Source: Ramlibacter sp.
Lineage (GTDB): Bacteria > Pseudomonadota > Gammaproteobacteria > Burkholderiales > Burkholderiaceae_C
Reading direction: 5' to 3'
Assembly (NCBI GenBank): GCA_016713005.1
Contig: JADJPY010000004.1
Span: forward strand, 62,001 to 126,000
DNA length: 64,000 nt
Part shown: positions 1 to 7,967 of the stretch, one piece after another
Numbering within the stretch: position 1 is the first letter of the stretch
Layout: each line of letters begins with the position of its first letter
Position numbers and translations under genes: made by a program
The notes under the pieces: model-generated
What the model was told of the DNA's origin: nothing
What the model saw: only the letters and a program-made list of their open reading frames with translations
The model's database searches: none

Positions 1-48
1 GGTACGGTCAGTATATTCATTCCCATGATGAATGCGAAAGGAACCGCC

Positions 49-381
49 ATGCTGAGCTTCAATCACCTGCCGTCCGCCACCGACCTGCGCCTGCCGAAGC
101 GCGCCGTGTTCACACTGCCCCAAGCGGCCGGCGTGCAGTTGCGCTGCCGCGAGGGCAGCCTGTGGATCACGCTGGACAACGACCCGCGCGACATCGTGCT
201 GGAAGCGGGCGAATCGTTCACCGTGCCGGACGAGCGGCGCGCGGTGATCTATGCGCTGGAGGCCGCCTGCGTCGGGCTGCGTCCGGCGGCGCAGGCCCAA
301 CCGGCGGCCGCGCAATCCTCTACCATGTCGGGACCATGGATCTTTCCCGATTTGCGCGGCGCCGCTACACGTCCTTCGTAA
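49..381 (+). CDS. DUF2917 domain protein
   Basis: Small 110-residue protein of the DUF2917 type, a cupin-like fold of unknown function common in Burkholderiales. The recognisable core runs over roughly residues 15-80, with the family pattern of a leucine-rich entry strand, a G-x-L-W-[IV]-T segment (GSLWITL), a D-P-R-D turn and a G-E-[SA]-F/L segment. I chose the ATG at 49 because AAAGGA lies about 7 nt upstream (37-42); ATGs at 25 and 28 are alternatives. The last 46 nt overlap the start of the desulfhydrase-like gene in another frame, so the two are probably translationally linked. The Ala/Pro-rich tail after residue 85 looks unstructured. Function unknown. Confidence 0.75.
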   Translation: MLSFNHLPSATDLRLPKRAVFTLPQAAGVQLRCREGSLWITLDNDPRDIVLEAGESFTVPDERRAVIYALEAACVGLRPAAQAQPAAAQSSTMSGPWIFPDLRGAATRPS

Positions 382-1367
382 CCCCCCTCGAACCCCTCCC
401 GCGTTTCAGCGCGGCGCTGGCCGCCAGCTGCCCCGGCGGTCGCGGGCCGGAGGTCTGGATCAAGCGCGACGACATGCTGGGGCTGTTCCCCGGCGGCAAC
501 AAGACGCGCAAGCTCGAGTTCCTGGTCGCCGACGCGCTGGGGCAGGGCGCCGACACCCTCATCACCTGCGGCGCGCCGCAATCCAACCACTGCCGCATCA
601 CGCTGGCCGCCGCCGCCCGCGAGGGGCTGAAATGCCGCTTCGTCATCGAGGAGCGCGTGCCCGGCAGTTTCAGCGAGACAGCCAGCGGCAACCACTTCAT
701 GTTCCGACTGATGGGGGTGGAGTCCCTCACCGTGGTGCCCGCCGGCTCCAACATGGCGCAGGCCATGCAGGCCCAGGCCGACGCACTGGCCGCGCAGGGC
801 CGCAAGGGCTACATCGTCCCCGGCGGCGGCTCCAACGCGCTGGGCGGGCTGGGTTATGTGGCCTGTGCGCAGGAACTGCAGCAGCAGTTCTTTGACATGG
901 GCGTACAGATCGACCGCGTGGTGGTGGGCTCGGGCAGCTCGGGCACGCACGGCGGGCTGCTGGCGGGCTTCCTGGGCAACCGCATCCACATCCCCATCGT
1001 GGGCATCGGCGTGAGCCGCGACCCGGCCGACCAGGAGCCGCTGGTGCACAAGGAGGCGCAGGCCGTGGCGGACCTGCTCAACCTGAACATGGTGGTGCCG
1101 CGCGACGCGGTGCTCAGCATCGGCGGCTATTGGCAACCCAAGTATTCGGTGCCCAACCCGATGATGGTTGAAGCCGTGCAGATGCTGGCGCGCACCGAGG
1201 GCATCCCGCTGGACCCGGTGTACACCGGCAAGATCATGGCCGGCCTGATCGGACTGTCCCGCCAGGGTTACTTCAAGCCCGGCGAGCGGGTGCTGTTCCT
1301 GCACACGGGCGGCCTGCCCTCGGTGCACGCTTTCGAACGCGTGCTGCTGGACGGCCCGCCGGCATGA
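336..1367 (+). CDS. dcyD: D-cysteine desulfhydrase-like PLP enzyme (or L-cysteate sulfo-lyase)
   Basis: PLP-dependent fold-type II enzyme of 343 residues, the usual length for the ACC deaminase / D-cysteine desulfhydrase family. The PLP lysine is K56 in GGNKTRK, and the S83-N84-H85 motif (CGAPQSNH) follows as in the family. A glycine-rich phosphate-binding loop (GSGSSGTHGG) lies near residue 195. The family converts D-cysteine to pyruvate, sulfide and ammonia in the cytoplasm; the closely related CuyA instead acts on L-cysteate, and sequence alone does not separate them here. The frame is open from 162, but the ATG at 336 matches family N-termini. The stop overlaps the next ATG by 4 nt, suggesting coupled translation. 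Confidence 0.8.
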   Translation: MDLSRFARRRYTSFVTPLEPLPRFSAALAASCPGGRGPEVWIKRDDMLGLFPGGNKTRKLEFLVADALGQGADTLITCGAPQSNHCRITLAAAAREGLKCRFVIEERVPGSFSETASGNHFMFRLMGVESLTVVPAGSNMAQAMQAQADALAAQGRKGYIVPGGGSNALGGLGYVACAQELQQQFFDMGVQIDRVVVGSGSSGTHGGLLAGFLGNRIHIPIVGIGVSRDPADQEPLVHKEAQAVADLLNLNMVVPRDAVLSIGGYWQPKYSVPNPMMVEAVQMLARTEGIPLDPVYTGKIMAGLIGLSRQGYFKPGERVLFLHTGGLPSVHAFERVLLDGPPA

Positions 1368-1594
1368 CACACCTGCCAGACCCGGCACTGTGCCCGGTCT
1401 GCGGCAGCCCCAACACCTGCGCGATGGAAGCCCAGCGCGCCACCGGCCAGGACCAGCCGCCGTGCTGGTGCACGCAGCTGACCATCAGCCCGGCCGCGCT
1501 GGCGCGTATCCCCGCCGGGGCACGCGACCGCGCCTGCCTGTGCCCGCGCTGCGCAGCGTTCAGCGCGGACGACCGGATTCCAGCCGCGCCTTGA
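1364..1594 (+). CDS. cysteine-rich CWC family protein
   Basis: 76-residue protein with eight cysteines arranged as CPVCG, then C, then CWC, then CLCPRC, the signature of the cysteine-rich CWC family, which is presumed to bind zinc. It starts on the ATGA overlap with the upstream desulfhydrase-like gene, so the two form an operon in which this is the distal gene. Its function is unknown. Its last 35 nt overlap the 3' end of the convergent CoA-transferase gene. Confidence 0.8.
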   Translation: MTHLPDPALCPVCGSPNTCAMEAQRATGQDQPPCWCTQLTISPAALARIPAGARDRACLCPRCAAFSADDRIPAAP

Positions 1595-3488
1595 GAAAGC
1601 CGCCCGTGCCGTAGCGGGTGACGCGGCTGTAGTAGCGCTGCGTGAGCCGCTCCACCATCGCCGACCATTCGTCCCCCAGTGCCGGCAACAGCGTGAAGCT
1701 GTCGTAATTGACCACCACGGCCACACGCTCGCCCAGCGGCGCCAGCAGGTCGGTCACGGCCTGCTCCACCTGGGCCACGTCGTCCGCGCTGTCGATGGCC
1801 AGCCCTTCGAAATTGATGAACAGCAGCCGGTGCGCACGGTCCAGCTCCAGCCGCTGCGCCAGCGGGATGGCCAGCAGGCGTTCGCGCAGGCCCATCTGCG
1901 CATCGCCAAACAGCGCGGTGTCCATCAGCCGCAACGCTGGGCTGATGGCCGGGCGGAAGTCCATGTGCGCCAGGACGTCGCGCTCGAGGTCGATGCCCGG
2001 TGCGATCTCGGTGAGCTCCAGGCCGCCCTGGACCAGCCGGAACACGCAGCGCTCGGTGACGTACAGCACACGCTGGCCGCGCCGCAGTGCCTCGCGACCG
2101 CTGAACGTGCGGTGCTCCACCGCCTGCACAAACTTGCGCAGCGTGCCCTCGGAGGCAATGCGCAGGCGCCCGCCCTGCACCTGGACCTGCAGGTCGCCCG
2201 CGGTGAAGGTGCCCACGAACACCACCGACTTGGCGTTCTGGCTGATGTTGATGAAGCCGCCTGCGCCCGCCAGCCGCGGGCCGAACTTGCTGACGTTGAG
2301 ATTGCCTTGCGCATCCGCCTGCGCCAGCCCGAGCACCGCGATGTCCAGCCCGCCGCCGTCGTAGAAGTCGAACTGGCTGGGCTGGTCGATGATCGCCTGG
2401 GTGTTGACGCCGGCCCCGAAGCTCAGGCCACTGGCCGGGATGCCGCCAATCACGCCGGGTTCGGCGGTCAGCGTCAGCAGGTCGATCACTTTTTCTTCGG
2501 CGGCCACACTGGCCACGCCCTCGGGCATGCCGATGCCCAGGTTGACGACGGCGTTGGCCCTGAGTTCCAGCGCCGCGCGTCGCGCGATCACCTTGCGCTC
2601 GCTCATGGGCAGCTGGGGCAGGCTGTCCACGGGCACGCGGATCTCGCCCGAATAAGCCGGGTTGTACTGCTCGCTGAAGGTCTGCATGTGGTGGGCCGCC
2701 TCGGTGGCCACAACCACCGCATCCACCAGCACGCCGGGCACCTTGACCGCGCGGGGGTTGAGGGTGCCGCGCTCGGCGATGCGTTCGACCTGCGCGATCA
2801 CGATGCCCCCGGAATTGCGGGCCGCCATGGCAATCGCCAGCGCCTCCAGCGTGAGCGCTTCGCGCTCCATGCTGAGGTTGCCGTCGGCGTCGGCGGTGGT
2901 CGCGCGGATGATGCCCACGTGGATGGGAAACGCCTTGTAGAAAAGATGCTCCTGGCCGTCGATCTCCATCAGGCGGACCAGCTCCTGCGTGGTGCGTGAG
3001 TTGATCTTTCCGCCCCCGTGGCGCGGGTCGACAAACGTGTCCAGCCCGACCCGGGTGAGCGTGCCGGGCTTGCCCGCCGCAATGTCGCGAAACAGGTGGG
3101 CAATCACGCCCTGGGGCAGGTTCCAGGCTTCGATCTCGCCGTCCACCGCCAGCTTTTGCAGGGCAGGCACCAGGCCCCAGTGACCGCCAATGACGCGCGC
3201 CACCAGACCGCGGTGGCCCAGGTGGTTGAGCCCCCGGGACTTGCCGTCACCCTGGCCGGCCGCGTACACCAGGGTCAGGTTGCGCGGGGCGCCGGTGCCC
3301 GTCTCGGCCTGCGTGTCCAGGAAGCGCCGCTCCAGTGCGATGGCCACGCCCTCGGCAAAGCCGATGCCGACAAAGCCGCCGGTGGCCACGGTGTCGCCGT
3401 CGTGGATCAGGCGCACCGCTTCGGCTGCGGTCACGATCTTGTTGCGCCGTGCGCCGGGGCCCAGCGGGTCGGTGAAATGGGAATGCAT
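1560..3488 (-). CDS. acyl-CoA:acetate/3-ketoacid CoA-transferase (fused alpha-beta, Pct/YdiF type)
   Basis: 642-residue single-chain CoA-transferase. The first half carries the alpha-domain signature near residues 30-45 (DTVATGGFVGIGFAEG). The second half carries the beta-domain motif LTAEPGVIGGIPASG, whose glutamate is the residue that forms the covalent glutamyl-CoA thioester in this family. It should move CoA between short-chain acyl-CoAs and acetate or propionate. Pct/YdiF proteins are usually about 520-530 residues; here an extra C-terminal region of roughly 110 residues follows the transferase domain. The start has a good ribosome site (GAGGAGA) 6 nt upstream. Substrate is not predictable from the sequence. 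Confidence 0.85.
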   Translation of the reverse strand: MHSHFTDPLGPGARRNKIVTAAEAVRLIHDGDTVATGGFVGIGFAEGVAIALERRFLDTQAETGTGAPRNLTLVYAAGQGDGKSRGLNHLGHRGLVARVIGGHWGLVPALQKLAVDGEIEAWNLPQGVIAHLFRDIAAGKPGTLTRVGLDTFVDPRHGGGKINSRTTQELVRLMEIDGQEHLFYKAFPIHVGIIRATTADADGNLSMEREALTLEALAIAMAARNSGGIVIAQVERIAERGTLNPRAVKVPGVLVDAVVVATEAAHHMQTFSEQYNPAYSGEIRVPVDSLPQLPMSERKVIARRAALELRANAVVNLGIGMPEGVASVAAEEKVIDLLTLTAEPGVIGGIPASGLSFGAGVNTQAIIDQPSQFDFYDGGGLDIAVLGLAQADAQGNLNVSKFGPRLAGAGGFINISQNAKSVVFVGTFTAGDLQVQVQGGRLRIASEGTLRKFVQAVEHRTFSGREALRRGQRVLYVTERCVFRLVQGGLELTEIAPGIDLERDVLAHMDFRPAISPALRLMDTALFGDAQMGLRERLLAIPLAQRLELDRAHRLLFINFEGLAIDSADDVAQVEQAVTDLLAPLGERVAVVVNYDSFTLLPALGDEWSAMVERLTQRYYSRVTRYGTGGFLKARLESGRPR

Positions 3489-3549
3489 GCCGGTCTCCTC
3501 TTCCCCCTATCATCGTGGGCATCGTACCCACCCGCCACCAAGGAAAACC

Positions 3550-3741
3550 ATGCCCACCTACCACGTCGAGATGCTGGAAGGCCGTAGCGTCGAACAGAAG
3601 AAGAAGCTGGTGGAGGAGATCACCCGCGTCACCGTGGAGGTGCTGGGCAGCACACCGGAATCGGTGGATGTGATCATCACCGACGTGGCGCGGCACAACT
3701 GGGCCACCGGCGGTCGCCTCTGGTCGGAGCCGCGCGGCTGA
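3550..3741 (+). CDS. 4-oxalocrotonate tautomerase family protein
   Basis: 63-residue tautomerase. After removal of Met the chain begins with proline (MPTYHVEMLEGR), the catalytic base of the 4-oxalocrotonate tautomerase superfamily, and an arginine follows in EGRS as in the family. AGGAAA precedes the ATG by 4 nt. Members form hexamers and ketonise 2-hydroxymuconate in aromatic meta-cleavage, though many homologues lie outside such pathways and act on unknown enols. No other catabolic gene flanks it. It is followed after 7 nt by the MFS pump on the same strand. Confidence 0.85.
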   Translation: MPTYHVEMLEGRSVEQKKKLVEEITRVTVEVLGSTPESVDVIITDVARHNWATGGRLWSEPRG

Positions 3742-3748
3742 CCCTGCC

Positions 3749-5215
3749 TTGACCGAGCACCGCGACTCACTCGCCGGGCTGCGCGCGCGCCATGGCCCGC
3801 GCTACCGCTGGCTGCTGTTGCTGTCGGTGATGATCGGCGCGATGGCGTCCATCATGTCGTCCACCATCGTCAACGTGGCGATCCCCGACATGAGCCACCA
3901 GTTCGCGCTGGGCCAGGAGCGCGCGCAGTGGGTGAGCTCGGGCTTCATGGTGGCAATGACCGTCTCGATGCTGACCACGCCCTGGCTGCTGGCGCGATAC
4001 GGCTACCGTCGCACCTATGTCGGCACGATGCTGCTGCTGCTGGCGGGCGGCGTGGTGGGCGGGCTGTCGGGCAGCTACGGGCTGGTGCTGGCCGCACGCG
4101 TGGCCGAGGGCCTGGCCGCGGGCGTGGTGCAGCCCATCCCCGCCATCATCATCCTGCGGGCTTTCGAGCCGCACGAGCAGGGCCGCGCCAGCGGCTTCTT
4201 CGGCATGGGCGTGGTGCTGGCCCCCGCCATCGGCCCCTCCATCGGTGGCGTGCTCGTGGACCTGTTTGGCTGGCGCTCGATCTTCTTCATGGTGGTGCCG
4301 TTCTGCCTGGCGTCGCTGTACATGGCGTTCCGCTTCGTGCCCGTCACTTCGCCCGGCGGCGTGGGGGCCAACCCCGACGGCGCGCCGCTGGACTGGCGCG
4401 GCCTGCTGCTGGGTGCCGCTGGCACGCTGTGCCTGCTCAACGGGCTGGTCGAACTGCACGGTGGCGGCTCGCTGCGCGCAGGGGCGCTGCTGGCCTGCGC
4501 CGCGCTGGCGCTGGTGGTGTTTGTGGCCTGGCAACGCCGGCTCAAGGCCACGGGGCGCGAACCCCTGATGAATCTGGCGGTGTTCAGCCACCGGCAGTTC
4601 GCCATGGGCAGCGTGGTGGCCTTCATCTACGGCACCGCGCTGTTCGGCTCCACCTACCTGCTGCCGGTGTACATGCAGATGGGCCTGCAGCTGTCGGCCT
4701 CGCATGTGGGCACCATCCTGCTGCCCTCGGGTCTGGTGCTGGCCATCACCATCGCCGTGGTGGGCCGGATGGCCGACCGCCAGCCCACCTGGCTGCTGGT
4801 GAGCATCGGTCTCGCCCTGCTGGCGTCTTCCTTCGCGCTGATGGTGCTGGTGGGCCTGGGCACGGCGCTGTGGGTGCTGGTGGCGTTTGCCATCCTCGGC
4901 CGCATCGGGCTGGGCTTCATCCTGCCCTCCCTCAATCTGGGCACCATGCGCGGGCTGGACCATGCGCTCATCCCGCAGGGCTCCAGCGTCATCAACTTTG
5001 TGCGCATGCTGGGTGGCGCGGCCGGGGTGAGCCTGTGCGGCATAGTGCTGGAGTGGCGCATTGCCGCGCATGGCGACGCGCTGACCAACCCGCTCACCAG
5101 CGCTGCGAGGCTGGCCGCGTTCAACGAGTCGTTCATGATGCTGGCCGCGCTGTGCGGGCTGGCCCTGGTGGCGGCCTGGCAATTGCGCGACCCCGCGGGC
5201 CGACCAGGACACTGA
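3749..5215 (+). CDS. DHA2-family MFS drug efflux transporter (EmrB/QacA type)
   Basis: 488-residue inner-membrane protein with about 14 hydrophobic segments, the topology of the DHA2 (EmrB/QacA) branch of the major facilitator superfamily. Family features are an N-terminal segment with SSTIVNVAIPDM in TM1, WVSSGFMVAM in TM2 and the loop 2-3 arginine motif. It is expected to use the proton gradient to export hydrophobic compounds. The proposed start is a TTG 7 nt after the tautomerase stop; an ATG about 26 codons further in would remove only cytoplasmic residues. It lies in a tight same-strand run with the tautomerase and the amidotransferase. Confidence 0.85.
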   Translation: MTEHRDSLAGLRARHGPRYRWLLLLSVMIGAMASIMSSTIVNVAIPDMSHQFALGQERAQWVSSGFMVAMTVSMLTTPWLLARYGYRRTYVGTMLLLLAGGVVGGLSGSYGLVLAARVAEGLAAGVVQPIPAIIILRAFEPHEQGRASGFFGMGVVLAPAIGPSIGGVLVDLFGWRSIFFMVVPFCLASLYMAFRFVPVTSPGGVGANPDGAPLDWRGLLLGAAGTLCLLNGLVELHGGGSLRAGALLACAALALVVFVAWQRRLKATGREPLMNLAVFSHRQFAMGSVVAFIYGTALFGSTYLLPVYMQMGLQLSASHVGTILLPSGLVLAITIAVVGRMADRQPTWLLVSIGLALLASSFALMVLVGLGTALWVLVAFAILGRIGLGFILPSLNLGTMRGLDHALIPQGSSVINFVRMLGGAAGVSLCGIVLEWRIAAHGDALTNPLTSAARLAAFNESFMMLAALCGLALVAAWQLRDPAGRPGH

Positions 5216-5218
5216 ACC

Positions 5219-5986
5219 ATGTGCCAGCTGCTCGGCATGAACTGCAACACGCCCACCGACGTGGTGTTCAGCTTCAGCGGCTTTGCCGAGCGCGGCGGGC
5301 GCACCGACCAGCACGCCGACGGCTGGGGGATTGCCTTCTTTGAGGACAGGGGGCTGCGCCATTTCGTGGACCACCAGCCGGCCTGCGACTCCCCTGTGGC
5401 CGCGCTGATCCGCCAATACCCGATCAAGAGCGAGAACGTCATCGCCCACATCCGCAAGGCCACCCAGGGCGTGGCGAACCTGCAGAACTGCCATCCGTTC
5501 GTGCGCGAACTCTGGGGGCGTTACTGGGTGTTCGCCCACAACGGTGACCTGAAGGACTTCCATCCGCGGCTGCACGCGGGCTTCCGTCCGGTGGGCACGA
5601 CCGACAGCGAGCGCGCCTTCTGCTGGATCATGCAGGAGCTGGCGAAATCGCACGCCGATGTGCCCAGCATCGGTGAGTTGACACTCACCCTGCGCGAACT
5701 GGCGCCGCAGATCGCGCGGCACGGCACCTTCAACTTCCTCCTGTCCAACGGGCAGGCGCTGTGGGCGCACTGCTCAACCAGCCTGTATTTTGTGGAGCGC
5801 CGCCACCCGTTTGGCCATGCCCAGCTGGCCGACGAAGACCTCAGCGTGGACTTCGGCCAGGAAACCTCGCCCACCGACCGGGTCGCGGTGGTGGTGACGG
5901 CACCGTTGACCACCAACGAAGCCTGGACGGCATTCAAGCCCGGGGAGCTGAGGGTGTTTGCCCAAGGGGCCGCGCTCCCGGCCTGA
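5219..5986 (+). CDS. class II glutamine amidotransferase (YafJ-like)
   Basis: 255-residue protein whose Met-Cys start (MCQLLGMN) exposes Cys2 as the N-terminal nucleophile of class II (Ntn) glutamine amidotransferases. Typical downstream signatures are DGWGIAFFED near residues 37-46, the IAHIRKAT segment near 80 and FAHNGDL near 103. It is a stand-alone amidotransferase of the YafJ group, with no synthase domain fused. The physiological ammonia acceptor is unknown. It begins 3 nt after the efflux-pump stop, so is probably co-transcribed. An interspersed repeat follows immediately downstream. Confidence 0.85.
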   Translation: MCQLLGMNCNTPTDVVFSFSGFAERGGRTDQHADGWGIAFFEDRGLRHFVDHQPACDSPVAALIRQYPIKSENVIAHIRKATQGVANLQNCHPFVRELWGRYWVFAHNGDLKDFHPRLHAGFRPVGTTDSERAFCWIMQELAKSHADVPSIGELTLTLRELAPQIARHGTFNFLLSNGQALWAHCSTSLYFVERRHPFGHAQLADEDLSVDFGQETSPTDRVAVVVTAPLTTNEAWTAFKPGELRVFAQGAALPA

Positions 5987-6003
5987 GAACTGCCTCGGCA
6001 AGT

Positions 6004-6058
6004 TGCTATTGTTTTTGTAGTGGATCAGCAAGCATCCACGGGGCCTGCGGCCCGATTT
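6004..6058 (-). repeat. 55-bp interspersed element, copy 1 (reverse)
   Basis: Intergenic copy, minus orientation, between the amidotransferase and gshB 3' ends. The 17-nt core (6004-6020) begins GCTATTG and ends TAGT instead of TAGC. The 15-nt spacer on the minus strand (GATGCTTGCTGATCC) closely resembles those of the copies at 22074 and in leuS. It lies between convergent genes and might act as a bidirectional transcript end. Confidence 0.7.
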
Positions 6059-6070
6059 GCCTCAGAAAAA

Positions 6071-7015
6071 CTACTTCAACGCCGCTTCCAGCGCGTCCAC
6101 GAACATCGCCGGCACGTCAAAACCGGTCTGCTGCGTGATCTCCTGAAAGCAGGTCGGGCTGGTGACGTTGACTTCGGTCAGGCAGTCCCCGATCACGTCC
6201 AGCCCCACCAGCAGCAGGCCGCGCGCGGCCAGGGTCGGGCCCAGGGCCTGCGCGATCTCACGGTCGCGCGCGCTCAGGGGCTGGGCCACACCCTTGCCGC
6301 CTGCGGCCAGGTTGCCGCGCACCTCGCTGCCCTGCGGGATGCGGGCCAGGCTGAAAGGGACCGCCTCGCCGCCAATCACCAGGATGCGCTTGTCGCCCTG
6401 GGTGATTTCGGGCACGAAGCGCTGCACCATGATGGTCTGGGCGCCGTCCCTGTTGAGCGTCTCCACGATGGCGCCCAGGTTGAGGCCGTCCGGGCGCACC
6501 CGGAAGATGCCGGTGCCCCCCATGCCGTCCAGCGGTTTGAGGATGATGTCGTGGTGCTCGGCATGGAAGCGGCGCACCTCGTCGGCGCTGCGTGTCACCA
6601 GCGTGGGACTCAGGTACTGCGCGAACTCCATGATCGCCAGCTTCTCGGGGTGGTCGCGCAGGCTGCGCGGCTTGTTGAAGACCCTGGCCCCTTCGCGCTC
6701 GGCCTGCTCCAGCAGGTGCGTGGCGTAGAAGTACTCGCTGTCAAACGGCGGGTCCTTGCGCATCACGATGGCGTCAAAGTCCTTCAGCGCCCGGGCCGCG
6801 TCAACGCTTTCGGTGAACCACGGGTCCGCCGAACCCGTGAGCGTGATCTGGCGCACGTCGGCGCGCACCACATCGCCCGAGCGCCAGACCAGCTGGCGCG
6901 GCTCGCAGGCCGCGACGCGATGGCCACGGCGCTGCGCCTCGCGCATCATTGAAAAGGTGGTGTCCTTGTGGATCTTGAAGGACTCAAGCGGGTCGGCGAC
7001 GAAAAGGATGTTCAT
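6071..7015 (-). CDS. gshB: glutathione synthase
   Basis: 314-residue ATP-grasp enzyme that joins gamma-glutamylcysteine to glycine, the second step of glutathione synthesis, in the cytoplasm. The start MNILFVADPLESF matches GshB N-termini, and the length equals that of the Escherichia coli enzyme (about 315). ATP-grasp features include KPLDGMGGTGIFR near residues 160-172 and the C-terminal NVTSPT segment that binds glutathione. The frame continues 19 codons upstream, but the ATG at 7015 fits the family and has GGAG about 8 nt before it. gshA lies 4.2 kb away on the same strand, separated by lipoprotein, benE and kup genes. Confidence 0.95.
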   Translation of the reverse strand: MNILFVADPLESFKIHKDTTFSMMREAQRRGHRVAACEPRQLVWRSGDVVRADVRQITLTGSADPWFTESVDAARALKDFDAIVMRKDPPFDSEYFYATHLLEQAEREGARVFNKPRSLRDHPEKLAIMEFAQYLSPTLVTRSADEVRRFHAEHHDIILKPLDGMGGTGIFRVRPDGLNLGAIVETLNRDGAQTIMVQRFVPEITQGDKRILVIGGEAVPFSLARIPQGSEVRGNLAAGGKGVAQPLSARDREIAQALGPTLAARGLLLVGLDVIGDCLTEVNVTSPTCFQEITQQTGFDVPAMFVDALEAALK

Positions 7016-7123
7016 TGTTGGCTCCGCCCGTACTGTTGCACAAACAGCGCGACCGCGCCGGAGAGGCAGCATATGGCTGAAAGCCGCTGTTAAGATGCCC
7101 CGCTACGAAGAAAGACCTCTCCA

Positions 7124-7516
7124 ATGCGAAGCCTGTTTACCACCTGCGTTGCCGTGCTCGTGCTCAGCGTGCTCGCAGGTTGTGCTGCCGAAGTGCCGCG
7201 CGCGGCAACCCAGTTCACGCCTGTCAAGGCGGGGCAAACTGCCGAAACCATCGTGCTGAGGCGCGACACACTCGTCCGCCCCAGCATCGGCTACGACCGG
7301 GTCCTCAAAGCTCGCTCGGCCTGGATCGCGGTGGGCACGGTCTCCGCCGGCAAGGTCTATAGGCCAGATGGGTTCACCCTCACCATCCGCAGCGCCAATA
7401 CACACGAAGCCTATCTGGTTGTCCGTGACGGCCAGCTCGTCGGGTTCTACCTGCCCGGCGAACAAGGCTACGCACCGGTTCTTTCCCCTGTCCCACTACT
7501 TCTGGAGATCCAATAG
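7124..7516 (+). CDS. small putative lipoprotein
   Basis: 130-residue protein with a lipoprotein signal peptide: a basic start, a hydrophobic stretch and the lipobox LAGC with Cys20 as the predicted acylation site. The mature part (about 110 residues) matches no family I recognise; it ends in a predicted beta-rich region. The stop is directly abutted by the ATG of the next lipoprotein gene (7517), so the pair form a two-gene operon of envelope proteins. Position 21 after the lipobox is Ala, so outer-membrane sorting is likely by the +2 rule. Confidence 0.7.
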   Translation: MRSLFTTCVAVLVLSVLAGCAAEVPRAATQFTPVKAGQTAETIVLRRDTLVRPSIGYDRVLKARSAWIAVGTVSAGKVYRPDGFTLTIRSANTHEAYLVVRDGQLVGFYLPGEQGYAPVLSPVPLLLEIQ

Positions 7517-7957
7517 ATGAATTTCACGCGCCGTGTCCTGCCTTTGTTGGCAATCGTCCTTCTGGCTGGTTGCGCCAGCGGTGTCAAGCATGCCGACATG
7601 AAGTCGTCCATGCCAACCATCAAGCCGGGCGAAGGTCGCATCTACTTCCTGCGCAGCTCGTCCATGATGGGGGCGGCGATCCAGCCGACAATCATGCTCG
7701 ACGGTCAGGCCGTAGGTCAGTCCATGCCTGGTGGCTTCTTCTATGTGGACCGTCCGGCCGGCAATTACAAGGTATCTGGCGCCACCGAGGTGGAACGCAG
7801 CCTCAGCCTGACGCTGGCCGCCAAAGAGGTGAAATACGTGCGCAGCAGCATCAGCTTCGGAGTGGTCGCAGGACGCGTAAACTTCGACCTGATGGAATCG
7901 GCGGCAGCTGAAGCAGAACTCGCCGGCTTGGCCTACACCGGCGGCCCCAAAAAATAA
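7517..7957 (+). CDS. DUF2846 domain lipoprotein
   Basis: 146-residue lipoprotein with lipobox LAGC (Cys19). The mature region has the DUF2846 pattern: a G-x-IYFLR strand near residues 41-46, a DGQAVGQSMPGGFFYVDRP segment near 70-88 and a compact beta-sandwich-like C-terminus. Function of the family is unknown; it is secreted and probably anchored to the outer membrane. It starts at the base after the stop of the preceding lipoprotein, indicating one transcript. The gene converges on benE with a 10-nt gap. Confidence 0.8.
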   Translation: MNFTRRVLPLLAIVLLAGCASGVKHADMKSSMPTIKPGEGRIYFLRSSSMMGAAIQPTIMLDGQAVGQSMPGGFFYVDRPAGNYKVSGATEVERSLSLTLAAKEVKYVRSSISFGVVAGRVNFDLMESAAAEAELAGLAYTGGPKK

Positions 7958-7967
7958 AGAGGCGGGC

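Noticed and set aside
249..1388. 379-codon minus-strand frame opposite the desulfhydrase
   Set aside because: Shadow frame rich in His/Arg/Ala with no motif; the plus strand has PLP-enzyme motifs.
3767..5770. 667-codon minus-strand frame opposite the DHA2 pump
   Set aside because: His/Gln-rich shadow of a membrane protein gene; overlaps two well-supported plus-strand genes.
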